Shown here in pieces: positions 33,921 through 52,031 of a stretch of 64,000 nt of DNA (its first letter is position 1; each line of letters starts with the position of its first letter). The notes beneath the pieces were generated by a model. The model was not told where the DNA came from. It saw only the letters and a program-made list of their open reading frames with translations, and did no database searches. Both the position numbers and the translations under genes were made by a program. Origin of the DNA: Epiperipatus broadwayi (Eukaryota; Onychophora; Udeonychophora; Euonychophora; Peripatidae); NCBI GenBank assembly GCA_028023455.1, contig JAQFVV010000185.1:881239-945238 (forward strand), given 5' to 3'.

Positions 33921-35540
33921 TAGATGCAGAAACTTAATATATTTATTAAAATATATTTTTAATAATAAAGAATAAAAAAAAAGCAATCACTGAGTATTAA
34001 TACTACAAAAAAGATTTTATTTACGTATATAATTAATAACACACAAACTTTAAAAAATTAATTTTTATAACACAAGAAGAAATTTATGTTTTATTCTGTT
34101 CCATTATTATTTTATTTGTTTTAACTTTAATTTTAAATTTTAGAATGTTGGGTATAGATGAGCTACCTAGATGCACTCACAAATTTTCAAATCATTTGAC
34201 TCCAGACTAAAAATCCGCAGCCACATCAATACTCGCTTCCAGATATATATCAGCAACCAATGCAATGTGAACATGTTAGCATAGAATCACGTCGACAGGA
34301 ATGTGCATCTGAACAGCATGATATTATTGGAGAAGACATGGCCTTTGTCCCACAGGAATGTGCATCTGTCAGGCAAAGGAAACATGCATATAAAATAATA
34401 AAAAGAAATGCTATGTATGGATGGGAGAGCAGTCTTATCTTGCCGGCTTATTGTCCAAAATCCATAGAGCTGGAATGGGTCAATGGTGCAGGAAATACGT
34501 CTGCGTCCATTTCAATGGTATGACTGCCTCTTTGGGGTCATGCATTCAGTTGGACTCGTCACCCTAGATGCTAACACACTTCACATTACATTGATATAAA
34601 CGTCCATATATCTCTCCACCAGCATTGACACAACTACAAACAAATAGTCCAAAATCAAATCCTCTTTAAACTAACATATATTTAAACTAATCTAGCAGCC
34701 ATATATACTCAACTAACATTTAAATCATTTTATTAATTTAATAAAAAGAAAATATTTAGTTTAGTTTTAAAATCCTTTTAAAATGAGCATTATATTTAAC
34801 TTATTTTCTTTCCAGAAATACTATTTTTAACCTATTTTTAAAATTTAATAATGCACAAATAACGATGTGTTTTCTATCTTTACATTCATTTGCAATAGCA
34901 AACCCCTGCCCTATTACAAACAGATATTAATTAAATATGAATAAACAAAAATAAAATACAATACATTTTTTTAAAAGATTACATTGAAAACTTTAGCTAA
35001 GAGTTTAAAATTGCAAAGTTTATAGAAAGATAAAAGTTCAGCTTTGCTCAGAAAGAAAGTTTATAGTTCATTTTAAAAACACATAAAGTTTGAAGATTTT
35101 AAACTTAAGAGAGTTTATGTTTTATTTATAAATTTATACTTTCCTTTGTTCATGCTCATTCCTTCGTGAGGAAGATCCAAATTTATACAAGATTCATTTC
35201 TTGTGGGCGATGATGTTTTATGAAGACGCATTTATGATGTTTTCTGAAGATGGTACAAGTGGTTTGATCCTGGATCCATGGAGATGAAAGCTGCCTTTGG
35301 CCGGCCACACCGAAGGAAGCATGATGAAGCTAATTACATTTTTTTTTGGTGATGGTGATAACTTTTAAAATTATTTTTACAGATGAATTCAAAACTTTAA
35401 TTTTCTGATTCTCCAACTAACTAATTATTGTTTTGGATTTTCCTTTTATAGTCCCTAAGCACCTTATCTCTGGAATGCAGGATTCATCAAACATATTTCA
35501 TGTCTGTATTTTATTGGTTTAATCTTTGTGTCCAAGGTAA
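33921..35540. other. CpG-containing stretch, unknown
   Basis: Blocks at 34150-34600 and 35140-35340 are more complex than the surroundings and contain CpGs and CGGCC-type sequence. The 87-codon plus-strand frame 34260-34523 includes a repeated QECAS segment but resembles no family I know. At 35453-35537 an open 28-codon stretch lies between a good acceptor (TTTTCCTTTTATAG) and a good donor (CCAAG|GTAAGA). No gene could be assigned. Confidence 0.35.
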
Positions 35541-41038
<5,498 letters not shown>

Positions 41039-41341
41039 GACCTCTTATGATCATCAACTAATCTAGACTCATGTTTGGCACTATAATTCACCTTTATGAC
41101 CTGCCCTTTGAATTCTGGAATCATATATATGAATCTGGCCACTCATTATTTTTATGGCACCAAATCTGCCCTTTGTAATTTTCACTACCCAAACAATCAA
41201 GAATATAAGCATAAAAAAACAAAAAAGTTAAACTAACGAAATGATTCTGGTATTGAATAAAACTAGCATGGAACTATAGATCTAAAGAAGATCACAAGGT
41301 GATTAATAAAGATAATAATTTCTGGTCAAACCAGCTTTTCC

Positions 41342-41444
41342 AGAGATATAATTATTAGTTATTTATTAGTTCACAAACAAAATGTGATGAGTTAAATTTA
41401 ATATTCAGCAAACTAATAAATAACTAATAATTATATCTCTGTAA
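41342..41444. repeat. Inverted repeat with about 30-bp perfect arms
   Basis: AGAGATATAATTATTAGTTA and the following bases at the left end are the exact complement of the right end, with about 40 bases between the arms. It could be a tiny foldback element. Confidence 0.8.
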
Positions 41445-42627
41445 TGATCATGAAATTAAACTTATAAATGAAATGATAAGTAAATTATGATAAGGATGAT
41501 TAAATGGATGCAGAAAAGAAGTAATAATTAAATAGTAGAATGAAATAAGTCTAAGAAAGAAAAAAACGAAGATGTATGAGAATAATTAATGATTAAGGTA
41601 ATGATAGAAGAAGAGTTAATGAATAGTTAAGATGATAAAGACCAAAAGTTAATATATGATTAATTAATTATGATAATGAATTAATGTCAAATGAGAATAA
41701 ATAAATAAAGGAATGTGAACAATGTTGATGATGGAGACTGAAATCTTAGATTATAAACTAATATTGTATTAAATGGTGAGAAGATAAGCTAAATAAAATT
41801 AGGGATTCCAAGCTTGACACAACCACAATATTTATCTTAAAGTCAAAACAAGTTACACATTTTATGACAAAAGTAGTAATTTACATCTTAAAGTTTAGTT
41901 GACTTTCATAAAACAGTGAAAGTAATCTAATTAAGTCCAACTATAATAAATAACTAGATATCAAATTTACTACAAATTCAAATTCTACCTTGAAACTTAA
42001 CAACTAATTTTTCTCAGGGTTCAAACACTCAAAATTATTATACAAAATATACTTGGGTCAGTGAGAGGGATTTTACCACTACCCGAATAGAATGCACAAA
42101 ACAGCTCTCAATATAAACTCAGATTAACAACTATATTTAGCAGTTCCACAAAAACTTATAAACTCAATAAATATTATAAACTTTAAAATTTAAGAAATAG
42201 GAATAACTTTTTACTAACTAAACATAATAACTTACCAAATTCGTTTTCTTAGATAATGATAAACCATGTGATCAAGATCTGTGAATGATAGCTCTGTGGG
42301 TTCAACTAAACAGATTAAATCAATATTAAGTGTTTATCTTTTATTATATCACTTAAAATAATATGTACTATAGGTTACTACAATTTTAATTGTTACATGA
42401 TGATGCCATAGCTGTACTCTTAAATTATAAGGCTTAAAAAATTATTATGATATATCATAATATAGTTAATAATACTATATTGGTAATGATGATTTCAATT
42501 TATAATCTTTTTATATGTCGATAGCAATAACAATAATAGTGTGTATGGTGATTAGCAATAAGACTACAGACAACTAAATAAATTCTTAACACAACAAGAC
42601 TTATTTACAATATTTACAAAATTTATT

Positions 42628-42656
42628 TCAGACACATTGTCTGAAATAAAACCAAT
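42628..42656. repeat. Small perfect hairpin
   Basis: TTTATTTCAGAC and GTCTGAAATAAA flank a 5-base loop. Confidence 0.8.
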
Positions 42657-44430
42657 ACATCAAATTAAACTCAGGGATGGAAAAATACTTGGTATTCCAT
42701 TGACCATATTCTTAGTCAATACACCCAACTTATACAATGAAATTCAAAGTATCACTTATTACTGTTTAGCCTATCTTAAAGAATAAGATAATGAAACCTT
42801 ATTTAAGCTGAACTAGCACTTAAATTACAAAAACAACAGTGTATTTAGGACTTTAGGGTATGTACAAATTTTAAATTTAGAATTCAAAAGTTATAAAGTA
42901 GTGCATTATACCAAAGCCATTTCTTTTATCAAAATGTGATAAGGGCAATTATCACATTCTGCACAATTAATAATTGATTAAAATTTGAGATGAATAGGTT
43001 TAGTGTATTAAAGTAGGAACAGACATCAAAAGTCAAATACACACATGTGACTAAAACATTGCCTATGTCCACAATGCTATTATATTAATAATTAATTGAT
43101 CTTACCAATCCATTGGTGAATCACTACATGATGAAGGTCAATCCACACTGCCCACATGCACCTCTTGCTCTTACATTCAAAAGTTCTACAATTACTAGTA
43201 GGTTTTGGGTTTGGTCTGTCTATAAACTGATGAAGATCCTACAACATCATAAAACACTATTATAATTAGGCAAACACTATAGCTAGATCAGTGTTCCTTA
43301 ACCTAACATCATCTTATCCTTTCTATTGGATTTTGAAATACTGAACTTCACCATACTCGGTGGAAAACTAACTCTCTAACCTCATGAGGGATTAAACAAT
43401 AAACAGGAGGCTCTACAAAACAACATGATAGTTGTATAATAACATGGCTAATTCTAATATCTCTCTATAGGTATACATGTGTGGATTTAGCCTTATCATG
43501 AAAAAAATAGAATTCAAACCATGGATATCCCTTTTATAGGATTAATTATGCTAACTAAGCATTCATTATTACTCAGCTTCTACCACACTATCCTCTCATG
43601 AAATCAGCAAATGGGTGATTCTCCATCATCCCATGCTCAATATTAATATTAATCTATTTGATGCCATTATATGTAGCATATACCTAGCAGCTAAAAGCTA
43701 TCACAAATCATTCTCAATACTATAGCAAGGTAAAACAACACCAACAATAAAAGTGGAAATATAAATATTCCATTTCACAATGCAGAAACTATGAATGTAT
43801 TAATAGACCAACCAAAATATATGTCAAATGAATCATTAATTATTTTAAAATAACCAACTATACTTTTGTTATAGCAAGTACTATTCATGTAAACAATAAA
43901 GATCAATCTGCATTTATATTTAAAGTGGACATGTTCATTTCTATGCAAATTTAAGAAGAAAAAAAAACTTAGATTAATTTTTTTTCATATAAGAAAATAA
44001 TTGGGTCATTATAGTATATCTTTGACAAAATTTAAGTCTGTTTGTTCATCGTTTAATAAAATATTAAAATCTGTTTAAAAAAATATGAGAGATAAATCTC
44101 TCTCTCTCTCTGTCTAGATGAATGATATATATAATATTATGTTTTCCCTCAATTGGAAAAATAAAAATTCATGTTATAGATGTATATATTTTACACATCT
44201 TTTTCTCTTTAACTCAATATATATTTTGTACTACAATAAATAAATAAAAGAGAATTTCTGAAATAATACCTTACAAACACATATAACAATAATAGATCTA
44301 GGCCATAAATAAAAATAAATGAGCATTTTCTCCCATTGTATTTTCTCTTTCTTAATTCACTGTTTGTCCCCTCTTTTTGAGTTGAATGATCTAGATACTG
44401 ATATAATGAGTAATTGTTTATAAGTAACTC

Positions 44431-44456
44431 ATATATATATATATATATATATATAT
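44431..44456. repeat. (AT)n tract
   Basis: About 26 bases of AT. Confidence 0.9.
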
Positions 44457-45947
44457 TACGATTATTATCTTCAATTTCAGCATAGAGGAATAATATTCAA
44501 ATACTTCCAAGTGTAACACAATTAAACATATTGGTTTATTCTCTTTTTTATAAATAATTTTCTTTAATAACTTTATAAGTTATTATGATCTTCAAAACAA
44601 ACTTTTTAAATACATTTATTGATTCTGTTCTTTTCTTCCGTGGTAATATTTGTAACAACTTTAAGTAATTTGGACATTTTTCAAACATTTTCTTAAAATC
44701 TTATTTATATGCATTGCACAGAAAAATTTTAAAAGTAAATAATTATTTAATTACATTTCTATTGGCAAATTAATAACTGTTTAACAATAATAAGACAAAT
44801 TTATGCAATTATAAATACGATATCCTTAGCATTTTTAATTAATCTGTAATCGTTCATTTCTATCATTACACAAGTTCATGCTAAAAACAAAATTTGCAGA
44901 TGAGTTTCTTTGTCAAAAGAATAGGGAATAATTCATGCATTTTTCTTTTAACTGTATTACAAGATATATAATTTAAAAATGACTTTTTAATATAATTACT
45001 ATATATATCATAATACTTTTCTTCAAAATTATCTCAAATTATTTTCTTGAGATTTTAAGCATGGAAATCAACATTGTCAACTTTTTTTTTAAGTCCAAAT
45101 AATTTATGCATCATTTTAAAATCTGAAAATTAACCAATATCAATAAAATAAAAAATAATTTCTTACATTTTCTTGAATTGTTCTGGGTTTGAAGTAATAT
45201 TTATTGAAGTAAAGACTAACCCACATGGCTCTGATTTCTCCCTTCCAGTATGACCTTCAGGAACCATCAATCGATGGAAAACAGTGTTTAAAACGATACC
45301 AAGGTTTTGAGATTTCTATTCCAGCATTTTAGATAACAATATACTATAATCCTTATTCAATTAAATTCCAAATTTTTCTGATTTTTCAGCTTTTTCTTTC
45401 TTATTTTATAACAGTAGAATTGAAGTCTGTTGTTTCTAGTTCTCTTTTTCTTAATCACAGCCTTTACAACTTTGTTATATAATAGATAGCTTGAATTACA
45501 AAGCATTGTGGTAACAAATGGACCAATAACCTTAGTGTGAATATATTAATATTACTCCACCTACCTTTTTATTTAATAACTACTCATTATATACCAAATC
45601 ATTTTGGATTCACTACAAAAAAAAATATGCTTAAAGAATTGACTATAACCATTTGTTTTACAAGATTTAATAAATTTACTTTATTTGTTTATTTATTTCA
45701 ATTGCTATTCAACACTAATAAAAATAGCAATATTTATCTCCCAATTAACAATACTTTTAAAATTATTATTTTTATCCCTAGGCAAATCCTACACTGGTTT
45801 GAAACCTCTTCTCCCCTCAAGCAGATTTCCTAGTGCATCCAGAACAGTCTTTATTTAAAGCCACTTATTAAGATTTTCATGCCAGATATATTATTATGGT
45901 TTAAAATTTTGGATTATCCAATACAGGGACCTGAATAAAAGGTCACA

Positions 45948-46022
<75 letters not shown>

Positions 46023-46042
46023 ATATATATATATATATATAT
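45948..46042. repeat. (TA)n microsatellite
   Basis: About 95 bases of TA with two small phase breaks; directly precedes the LTR element region. Confidence 0.95.
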
Positions 46043-46110
46043 AAAGAGTAGAAGTAAAAAGATTATATCCATGTAAGCAGAAATAACTAACTTTTGATGT
46101 TGGTGCTAGG

Positions 46111-46634
46111 TATCAATTATTAATCAAGCACAATATAAATGAGACACATAAGCACATTTAGTTATTTCTTATTTAATAACATTAACATTAAGTTATACAA
46201 TTAGAATTGATAGCATTAACACAATTATATACATATGGCAAAAGGATATAAATAATAATAATATATAATTATAATTGATAAATATAATAATGGTTATTTA
46301 CAATTAGAGCCATAAGGTGTAGAAAAGTAATAATATAAACCAGTGTGGCCTCTTTGATACCTACATCCCTCCCTTCACCTTCATGGTGATTCTACTTGGT
46401 TATGATTAAAGGGTTGACATCCACTATAATTTTTAATACATGTTCATAGCAAGACTTGAATGAAAACACATGCTAATTCCTAACATATATTTATAAATAC
46501 ACACAGTCCTTAGGGAACACTTCTATTCTTCTATCATTAGTTAGTTCATTAATTGTCTTGCTCAATTCATTTTTTTCTACGTTTAAATGTCCTTTTTTAA
46601 TTTTTTCCACTTTTAACATACACACACAGCACCA
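46111..46634 (-). repeat. 3' LTR
   Basis: Aligns along its length with 51017-51550, sharing blocks such as AACATTAACATTAA, ACAATTAGAATTGATAGCAT and CTTCTATTCTTCTAT in order. It ends CACACAGCACCA at 46634, so on the minus strand the LTR begins TGGTGCTGTG. Confidence 0.75.
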
Positions 46635-46767
46635 CTCTCATCTCTCTTGAGAAACTTTGCAGACTGTTCATTTTAAATGTTTTCTGAAGTACCAAATATA
46701 GACTTTTAGATAAGCTGCTGGTTGGTAATGACATTGAAGTCTTTTGATTTTTGGACATTCTTTAATA

Positions 46768-48372
46768 CACCTGGATCTCATTTTATGCAATAGATAGGTT
46801 CCATAGAAAACCCACATTAAAAAAAAATCTCACAAAAATAGACTTATCTTGAAAAATAAGGATTACATTCCATAATTTTCAGAAATTGCATAAATGCAAA
46901 GCAACAAGGAAAAATTACTTTAAAATTTGCATAAAAAATAAGGAAATAAAGTATGACTAATAAAAAAATTCAAATATTAAAAAAAAATTGATACAAGAGA
47001 ACATTTTTTTACTTTTTTTATTAACTACAATATTTAATTTTATTCAAAACAATATGTCTTTATGTGTAATTTATTTTACATTTTTCATACATATTTTAAT
47101 TATCACCATTTGACAATATGGGCTTGTTTGTGAATACTAAGAAATGATTCACCACTCTTGAGCTGGGTTAATGGTTTTCTATCAACAATGTAATCAGTGA
47201 TTAAACTTTGAGATGATGGTTTTATTAATTGTTTATGAAAGTTGCAATATCCAGACTGCTATGTCTAGCTGTGAGAAAATGCACTTCCACTAGTGCAACT
47301 CTCTCAATTTAACACACTTCTATGAGTATGTTAATAATGACTAATGGTTAAATTTTCATTTATACATGTATATACATGGAGAAACTTTTAAACAAAAAAA
47401 CTTGCAAATAAAAATATTTAAAAACCTTTAAAGATAAGTTCTTTTTAAGTAGAAATTAAAGGTCTTAAATATTTTTACTTGTAACATTTTTTGTCACAAA
47501 GTTTCTCCATGTATATATGTGTATAAAAGAAAATATAAACACCTTTTAAAGAAACATTCTTTTTAAGTAGAAGATAAAAGTTATAACTTTTTTCTGGCTA
47601 AACATTTCTCCATGTATATATGTGTATAAAAGAAAATATAAACATATACATACATAACACAGACATATGAACTATTTGTCTCTCATTTGAATTTAAGAAT
47701 TTATTCATTGCAGAAAATTCAGATTTCAACATTTTCTGATGTTTTTCTTTGACTCACACATCAACATAAAATATATGATTAAATGATTATTACTTATCAG
47801 AAAGTAATAAATTTGACTTCATTTGATAAATATTTGTGTTTACTACTAAAATAAATTTTAAATGTTCACATTTTGTTTTTATAAATATTAAAAAATAAGA
47901 TCGCAATCCAAACAAAAAGATTTTATATTATCATTTCTAGAAAGATTACTTTCAGTTTACAAAATCAACAAAATGTTTGTTATTTCTGATTATTTTTAAA
48001 AATCTAAAGAATATTTATTTCTGTTATTTCTAATGAAATATGTTTTGAAAGTTTAAAATTTTTGAATATTTATTGTGATATTTTTATACTCATAAGTATA
48101 AGTAGATTGTTTACATAGAAGCTTTAAGTTTCTAAATAACTTCCAGTCATATTCAGTTAGCTGCTAATATAACATTATATTTTTGAAAAAAAAAGTATTT
48201 CAAGTCAAAATAAGTTATTAATAATTTATATTTCTTGATACCTAATAAATATATTGAAATATGAACTTCTTTATTGCATAAAAGAAAACCGCATAAAAAG
48301 ATATTAAGAAGAAACACGAATTGCATAACTTCAATATCACATTAAAAATCAGCATTAAACAAGACTCAGGTG
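46768..48372 (-). mobile_element. TA-flanked non-autonomous DNA transposon (Tigger/pogo-like?), copy 1
   Basis: Begins CACCTGGATCTCATTTTATG and ends AGACTCAGGTG, imperfect terminal inverted repeats, with TA on both sides (46766-46767 and 48373-48374). It is colinear, in opposite orientation, with the element at 55295-56520. No transposase frame is visible. The TA duplication and the TCATTTTATGC-type terminus recall Tigger/pogo elements of the Tc1/mariner superfamily. It carries an extra internal block (about 47366-47660) with its own repeats that copy 2 lacks. Confidence 0.7.
47366..47660. repeat. Internal repeats inside the DNA transposon
   Basis: ATGTATATACATGGAGAAAC near 47366 is inverted at about 47500-47520 (TTTCTCCATGTATATATGTG). 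That segment then repeats directly at about 47607, with a period of about 108 bp. Probably a small foldback insertion that later duplicated. Confidence 0.65.
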
Positions 48373-48379
48373 TACTTGG

Positions 48380-49330
48380 TTGTCATCCCTTCATAATGAA
48401 TTCTTCTTCTGGTTCAGTGTTAATAATAGTATGAATTTCAATGTAATCATTTGTGTGGTTATCTCAGTTTTGTTTGGAGTTTCTTAACTTTCAACATTAA
48501 TGTTTGCATTTGATTCAGCCCAGTTTTTTCTAATATGATTTGAAATGGTGTCTGTAGATTACTCTGGTAGAGATTTGCACTTCTATGGTATGGTACTTTA
48601 TCTGCCCTCTATCCTGAATTTACATAGATTATCTCTTATCGTCACCTTTTCTCCAATAACAGCTATTTTCTGGAATTCTTGTAGGGTGTTCCTTTTTCAT
48701 CAGAAGGATGCATAACATGTTTTTCTATTTTCTTGCTTTGATGCTTCTGCAGGTAATTTACCAGTGGCTATGAATGGAGTGATATGTTGGTGAAACATTG
48801 CGATACGCAGTGCTTCTTTGGCATTTGAGAGTTAGATTCAATTGTCCTTCTTTCTCTGCCATTCTATTTGATTCTGATGTTATAGTGCTAATAGTACACA
48901 TCATACTTTTCACTTTTCCAAAAAGACTTTAAATTCTTCTAAAGTGAACCTGAACTCATTATTCAAAACAAAGTACTCTTTAGAACCACATTATATAAAT
49001 ATTTCTTTAAAAACTTATGTAGTTTCTTTTGCACTCTGAAAAAGTTTATATAATGCCCACATGGAGGCCACCTCTACTAATACAAATGTAATGTTGCCAT
49101 CTATGAGTACCACAATGGTCAATATGTACAGAGATGCATGGTCTATTTTCATTAGAACATGATAAATACTTTTTCTGGGATAAGTTTGTAATAGACTGAC
49201 AAGATATAATTTTTATGTTTTTCTATGTCATTGTTTATGCTTGGTCAGTATACATAGTTGTGAGCAAGAACAATCACTCTCACCCTACCAATTCTCATTG
49301 GTGGGGAATTTGTTTTAATACTTATGGGTG
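48380..49330 (-). pseudogene. Ty3-like integrase, broken
   Basis: On the minus strand, ARNYVYWP-like residues (HNYVYWPSINNDIEKHIK, near 49260-49200) and CQS correspond to the zinc-binding N-terminal part. VHIDHCG (49107-49131) holds the first catalytic Asp. FTLEEFKVFLEK near 48960-48925 follows the second-Asp segment, where the D-N-G is changed to N-N-E, and NRMAEKEGQ near 48870 contains the catalytic Glu. AVIGEKVTIRD near 48660 resembles the GD-V-x-V-R segment of the C-terminal domain. The integrase would insert element cDNA. Many stops make it inactive. Confidence 0.7.
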
Positions 49331-49387
49331 GAATCAAGCTCAGTCACCATTTGTAATACATCCATTCAACAGTGACTGTTGATGGTA

Positions 49388-49497
49388 AACAATTTGTAAT
49401 GATTAGTGTACATAGGTAAGCATTTACCTAGTCATCCATTCTAAACAATTTGTAATGATTAGTGTACATAGGTAAGCATTTACCTAGTCATCCATTT
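49388..49497. repeat. Exact 55-bp tandem duplication
   Basis: Two copies beginning AAACAATTTGTAATGATTAG, at 49388 and 49443, essentially identical. It lies in the deleted polymerase part of the LTR element. Confidence 0.9.
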
Positions 49498-49987
49498 CTA
49501 ATCCTCCTAAGCAGTGTTTTGTATTTTGTGGTTTACAAGATCCTGTTGGCTAGTTTTACTGTTGATTGATTCAGGTTTCCAATAATCTAAAACAAAATAT
49601 TCACACCTGGAGTTGTGGAACTTTTCTATGTATACTTTGAATGGGTTTTGTTTCCATGCAACAGTTGACCTCAACAGGTTTTGGTTTTTAATTTCCCTTG
49701 TTTTACTTTATATAGTTTTGGTAACTTATTCTTTACTTTTTATGTGAATACTAATTGTCAGGCATATTTCAATCCTTATCAGCATGGATCATTCCTTACC
49801 AATCAACAGTGTTATATTATTTTATTACAATCTATATATCTAGGGTTTTATGATGATGGTTTGTAATTACTATGACTTACACCAGTTCAACTATTTCTAT
49901 GGGTTTCCATTTGTCTGTCTAACCCTTAATTCCATACTTTCAATTCTTGATTAAATTTTTGTTCCACACCTAGCATAATTCAATCCC

Positions 49988-51005
49988 TTTGAGATATTAC
50001 TGAGACACCTCTTCCACTATCTATTTTCATTTTGAGTGACTTTCCATGTATTTTTATAATTAACATTATTTGTTTATAATTATTATGGATTTCAGTGAGC
50101 TCTTTAGCTTTTCTCATTTTATTTCTCAGGAAATCTTTGTTTACTTTTGATTTAATTTTATTTTGATAGATTTTCACTAGGTGTCCCAACTTCCACAATT
50201 GTTACATTTTGCATTTTTGTTGATGCATTTTCATACAAGGTAACCAGCCTTTCTACAATGAAAACATTTCCAATTTGTGTTTTCATTTTTTTCCTTGCTT
50301 ATTTTAAAAATTGATATTTAATCTGAGCTACTTACTTCTTATTTTAAAATTTTGTTTTGCATTATTGATTACTATCTCATCCGTAATTTCCTTTTTGATT
50401 GCTGATGAAGTTTGTTGGCATTCATATTTCATAGAAATTGATTCAATAAGGTCTTGATATATAATCACTGAATGCACAGTTTCTATCCAAGTCTCTCATT
50501 GCTTTATCATAAGCTCTATAAGTGTGGACTCACTATATGTATTGATAGCTTGAAGCTAAAATGATTGTTTAACTGATTAATAACTTTAGAATAAGTTAAA
50601 CTTTTTGGGTCATCAGGTTTACATAATCAATTTGTGATCTAAATCAATCTTGGATCCCCCAAAAGCAATAGTGTGGTGATTTTAATGGCATTATATTTCA
50701 TCTTATTTACTATAAAGTATTTGAATATCAGAGTTGACTCTCACAATGCTATTCTATATCTAACTGATTGGGTAACCATGTTTATTATGTCTGTCAATTC
50801 TTTAGTGCTTATTACTAGATTTCTGCATCATAATTTTATGCCTCAACTTTTTATGTTCATGTTTTTTTTCAATCAACTGTCTGACAATGCCAAGTTGGCT
50901 TTTTCCAATTCACTATCTAATTGCACCAAACTGGCTTTTTCAATTCATTTTCTGATTCAGCCAAGATGGTTTTATTTTCTCAATTGCTTGTCCAATTGCA
51001 CCAAG
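49988..51005 (-). pseudogene. Ty3-like Gag with zinc knuckles and protease start, broken
   Basis: From high to low coordinates on the minus strand: a repeated N-terminal segment (50878-51005), capsid residues PKSLTYSKVINQLNNHF near 50610-50560 (like the D-P-x-S-x-T-Y stretch of gypsy capsids), two CCHC zinc knuckles, CFHCRKAGYL (about 50267-50222, His changed to Tyr) and CNNCGKLGHL (about 50205-50175, last Cys changed to Tyr), then a protease start with KIDSGRGVSVIS (about 50023-49988). Here the catalytic DSG is intact. Stops and frameshifts are frequent. Gag binds RNA through the knuckles; the protease processes it. Confidence 0.7.
50878..51005 (-). repeat. Four degenerate units of about 37 bp in the Gag N-terminus
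   Basis: Units share CAATT near the start and CCAAGWTGG or ACCAAACTGG near the end. On the minus strand they encode LVQLD..LEKA-type heptad-like repeats, suggesting an expanded coiled coil. Confidence 0.6.
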
Positions 51006-51016
51006 GTGTGTTTTTA

Positions 51017-51550
51017 TATCTATTATTAATTGAGCACAATAAAAATGAGGCACATAGGCACTTTTAGTTATTTTATATTTAATAACATTAACATTAAATT
51101 ATACAATTAGAATTGATAGCATTAACGTAATTATATACATGTAACAAGTTGATATAAATAATAATAATACATAGTTATAAAGGATAATAGTTAATATAAT
51201 AATGGTTATTTAAAATTAGAGTCATAAGGTATACAAAAACAATAATATAGACCATGAGGCCTCTTTAATTTCTACATCCTTTTACTTCATTTTCAGTGGA
51301 GATTCTACTGAGTTATGACCATAGGAATGAAGTCTACTATAATTCTAGATATATGTTGACAGTAAGACTCTAATAAATATACACAATAATTTTCTAGCAA
51401 ATATTTATATAACACATACAGACATTAAAGAAAACTTCTATTCTTCTATTATTGGATAGTTTATTAATTGCCTGCTCAATCCATTTTCAATTTCTACATT
51501 TAATTGTTCTCTTTACATGCTTTCAGTTTTGGCATATACACACAGTACCA
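51017..51550 (-). repeat. 5' LTR
   Basis: Partner of 46111-46634. Ends CACACAGTACCA at 51550, beginning TGGTACTGTG on the minus strand. Confidence 0.75.
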
Positions 51551-52031
51551 TGAAACTGTGAAATGCTAATTAAAAATACTAAAGCTGAACAAGTTTTCTC
51601 AATTAACTTGTTTAGCATTAGGACTGTCAATTAGTAATTGATGGTTTTCTGTCAACATTAAAAGATTATCTCTGCTTATATAAATTAAATTTCTTTATAA
51701 ATTAAAAAGCCATTAAAATATTTACATATGTTATTTTTAATAAATGCTTTATATATGCTAAATTATTCAGTTTTAGTCCAATGTTAAATATAGACAACAT
51801 CCTTCCTCTATAGACAACAATTATTAAGTCTGATCAAAACTAGTAGACCAATAATACACTAAACCAAACCACCTCAAACTAATAGCATTGTCACTTTATT
51901 AAAACTGACCTTGTGATTAATAGTTAAGTCTTAGAAGGAATCTATGAAAAGGCAGAACAGATTATCTATTATAAATCAACATGTTTGATGAGAATTACTA
52001 TTAAGACAAATTAATTGATGCTAAATATTAA
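51551..52031. other. AT-rich DNA, nothing recognised
   Basis: No coding frame or repeat relationship found. Confidence 0.4.

Larger units (their letters stand above)
46111..51550 (-). mobile_element. Ty3-like LTR retrotransposon, internally deleted
   Basis: A minus-strand element with two LTRs in direct orientation (46111-46634 and 51017-51550). On the minus strand the order is 5' LTR, Gag remnant, two zinc knuckles, protease motif and integrase remnant. The LTRs are clearly diverged, so the insertion is old. Only about 650 bp separates protease from integrase, too little for reverse transcriptase and RNase H. A TA-flanked DNA transposon (46768-48372) has inserted near the 3' LTR. Boundaries are good to about 15 bp; I did not find a clear target-site duplication. 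Confidence 0.75.

Noticed and set aside
34260-34523. 87-codon frame as a gene
   Set aside because: A repeated CAGGAATGTGCATCTG segment and lack of any family resemblance; more likely repeat-derived.
43225-43260. CTGATGA near 43228 as a hammerhead candidate
   Set aside because: The GAAA element is replaced by TAAAA, and no GTC or closing stem I is present.
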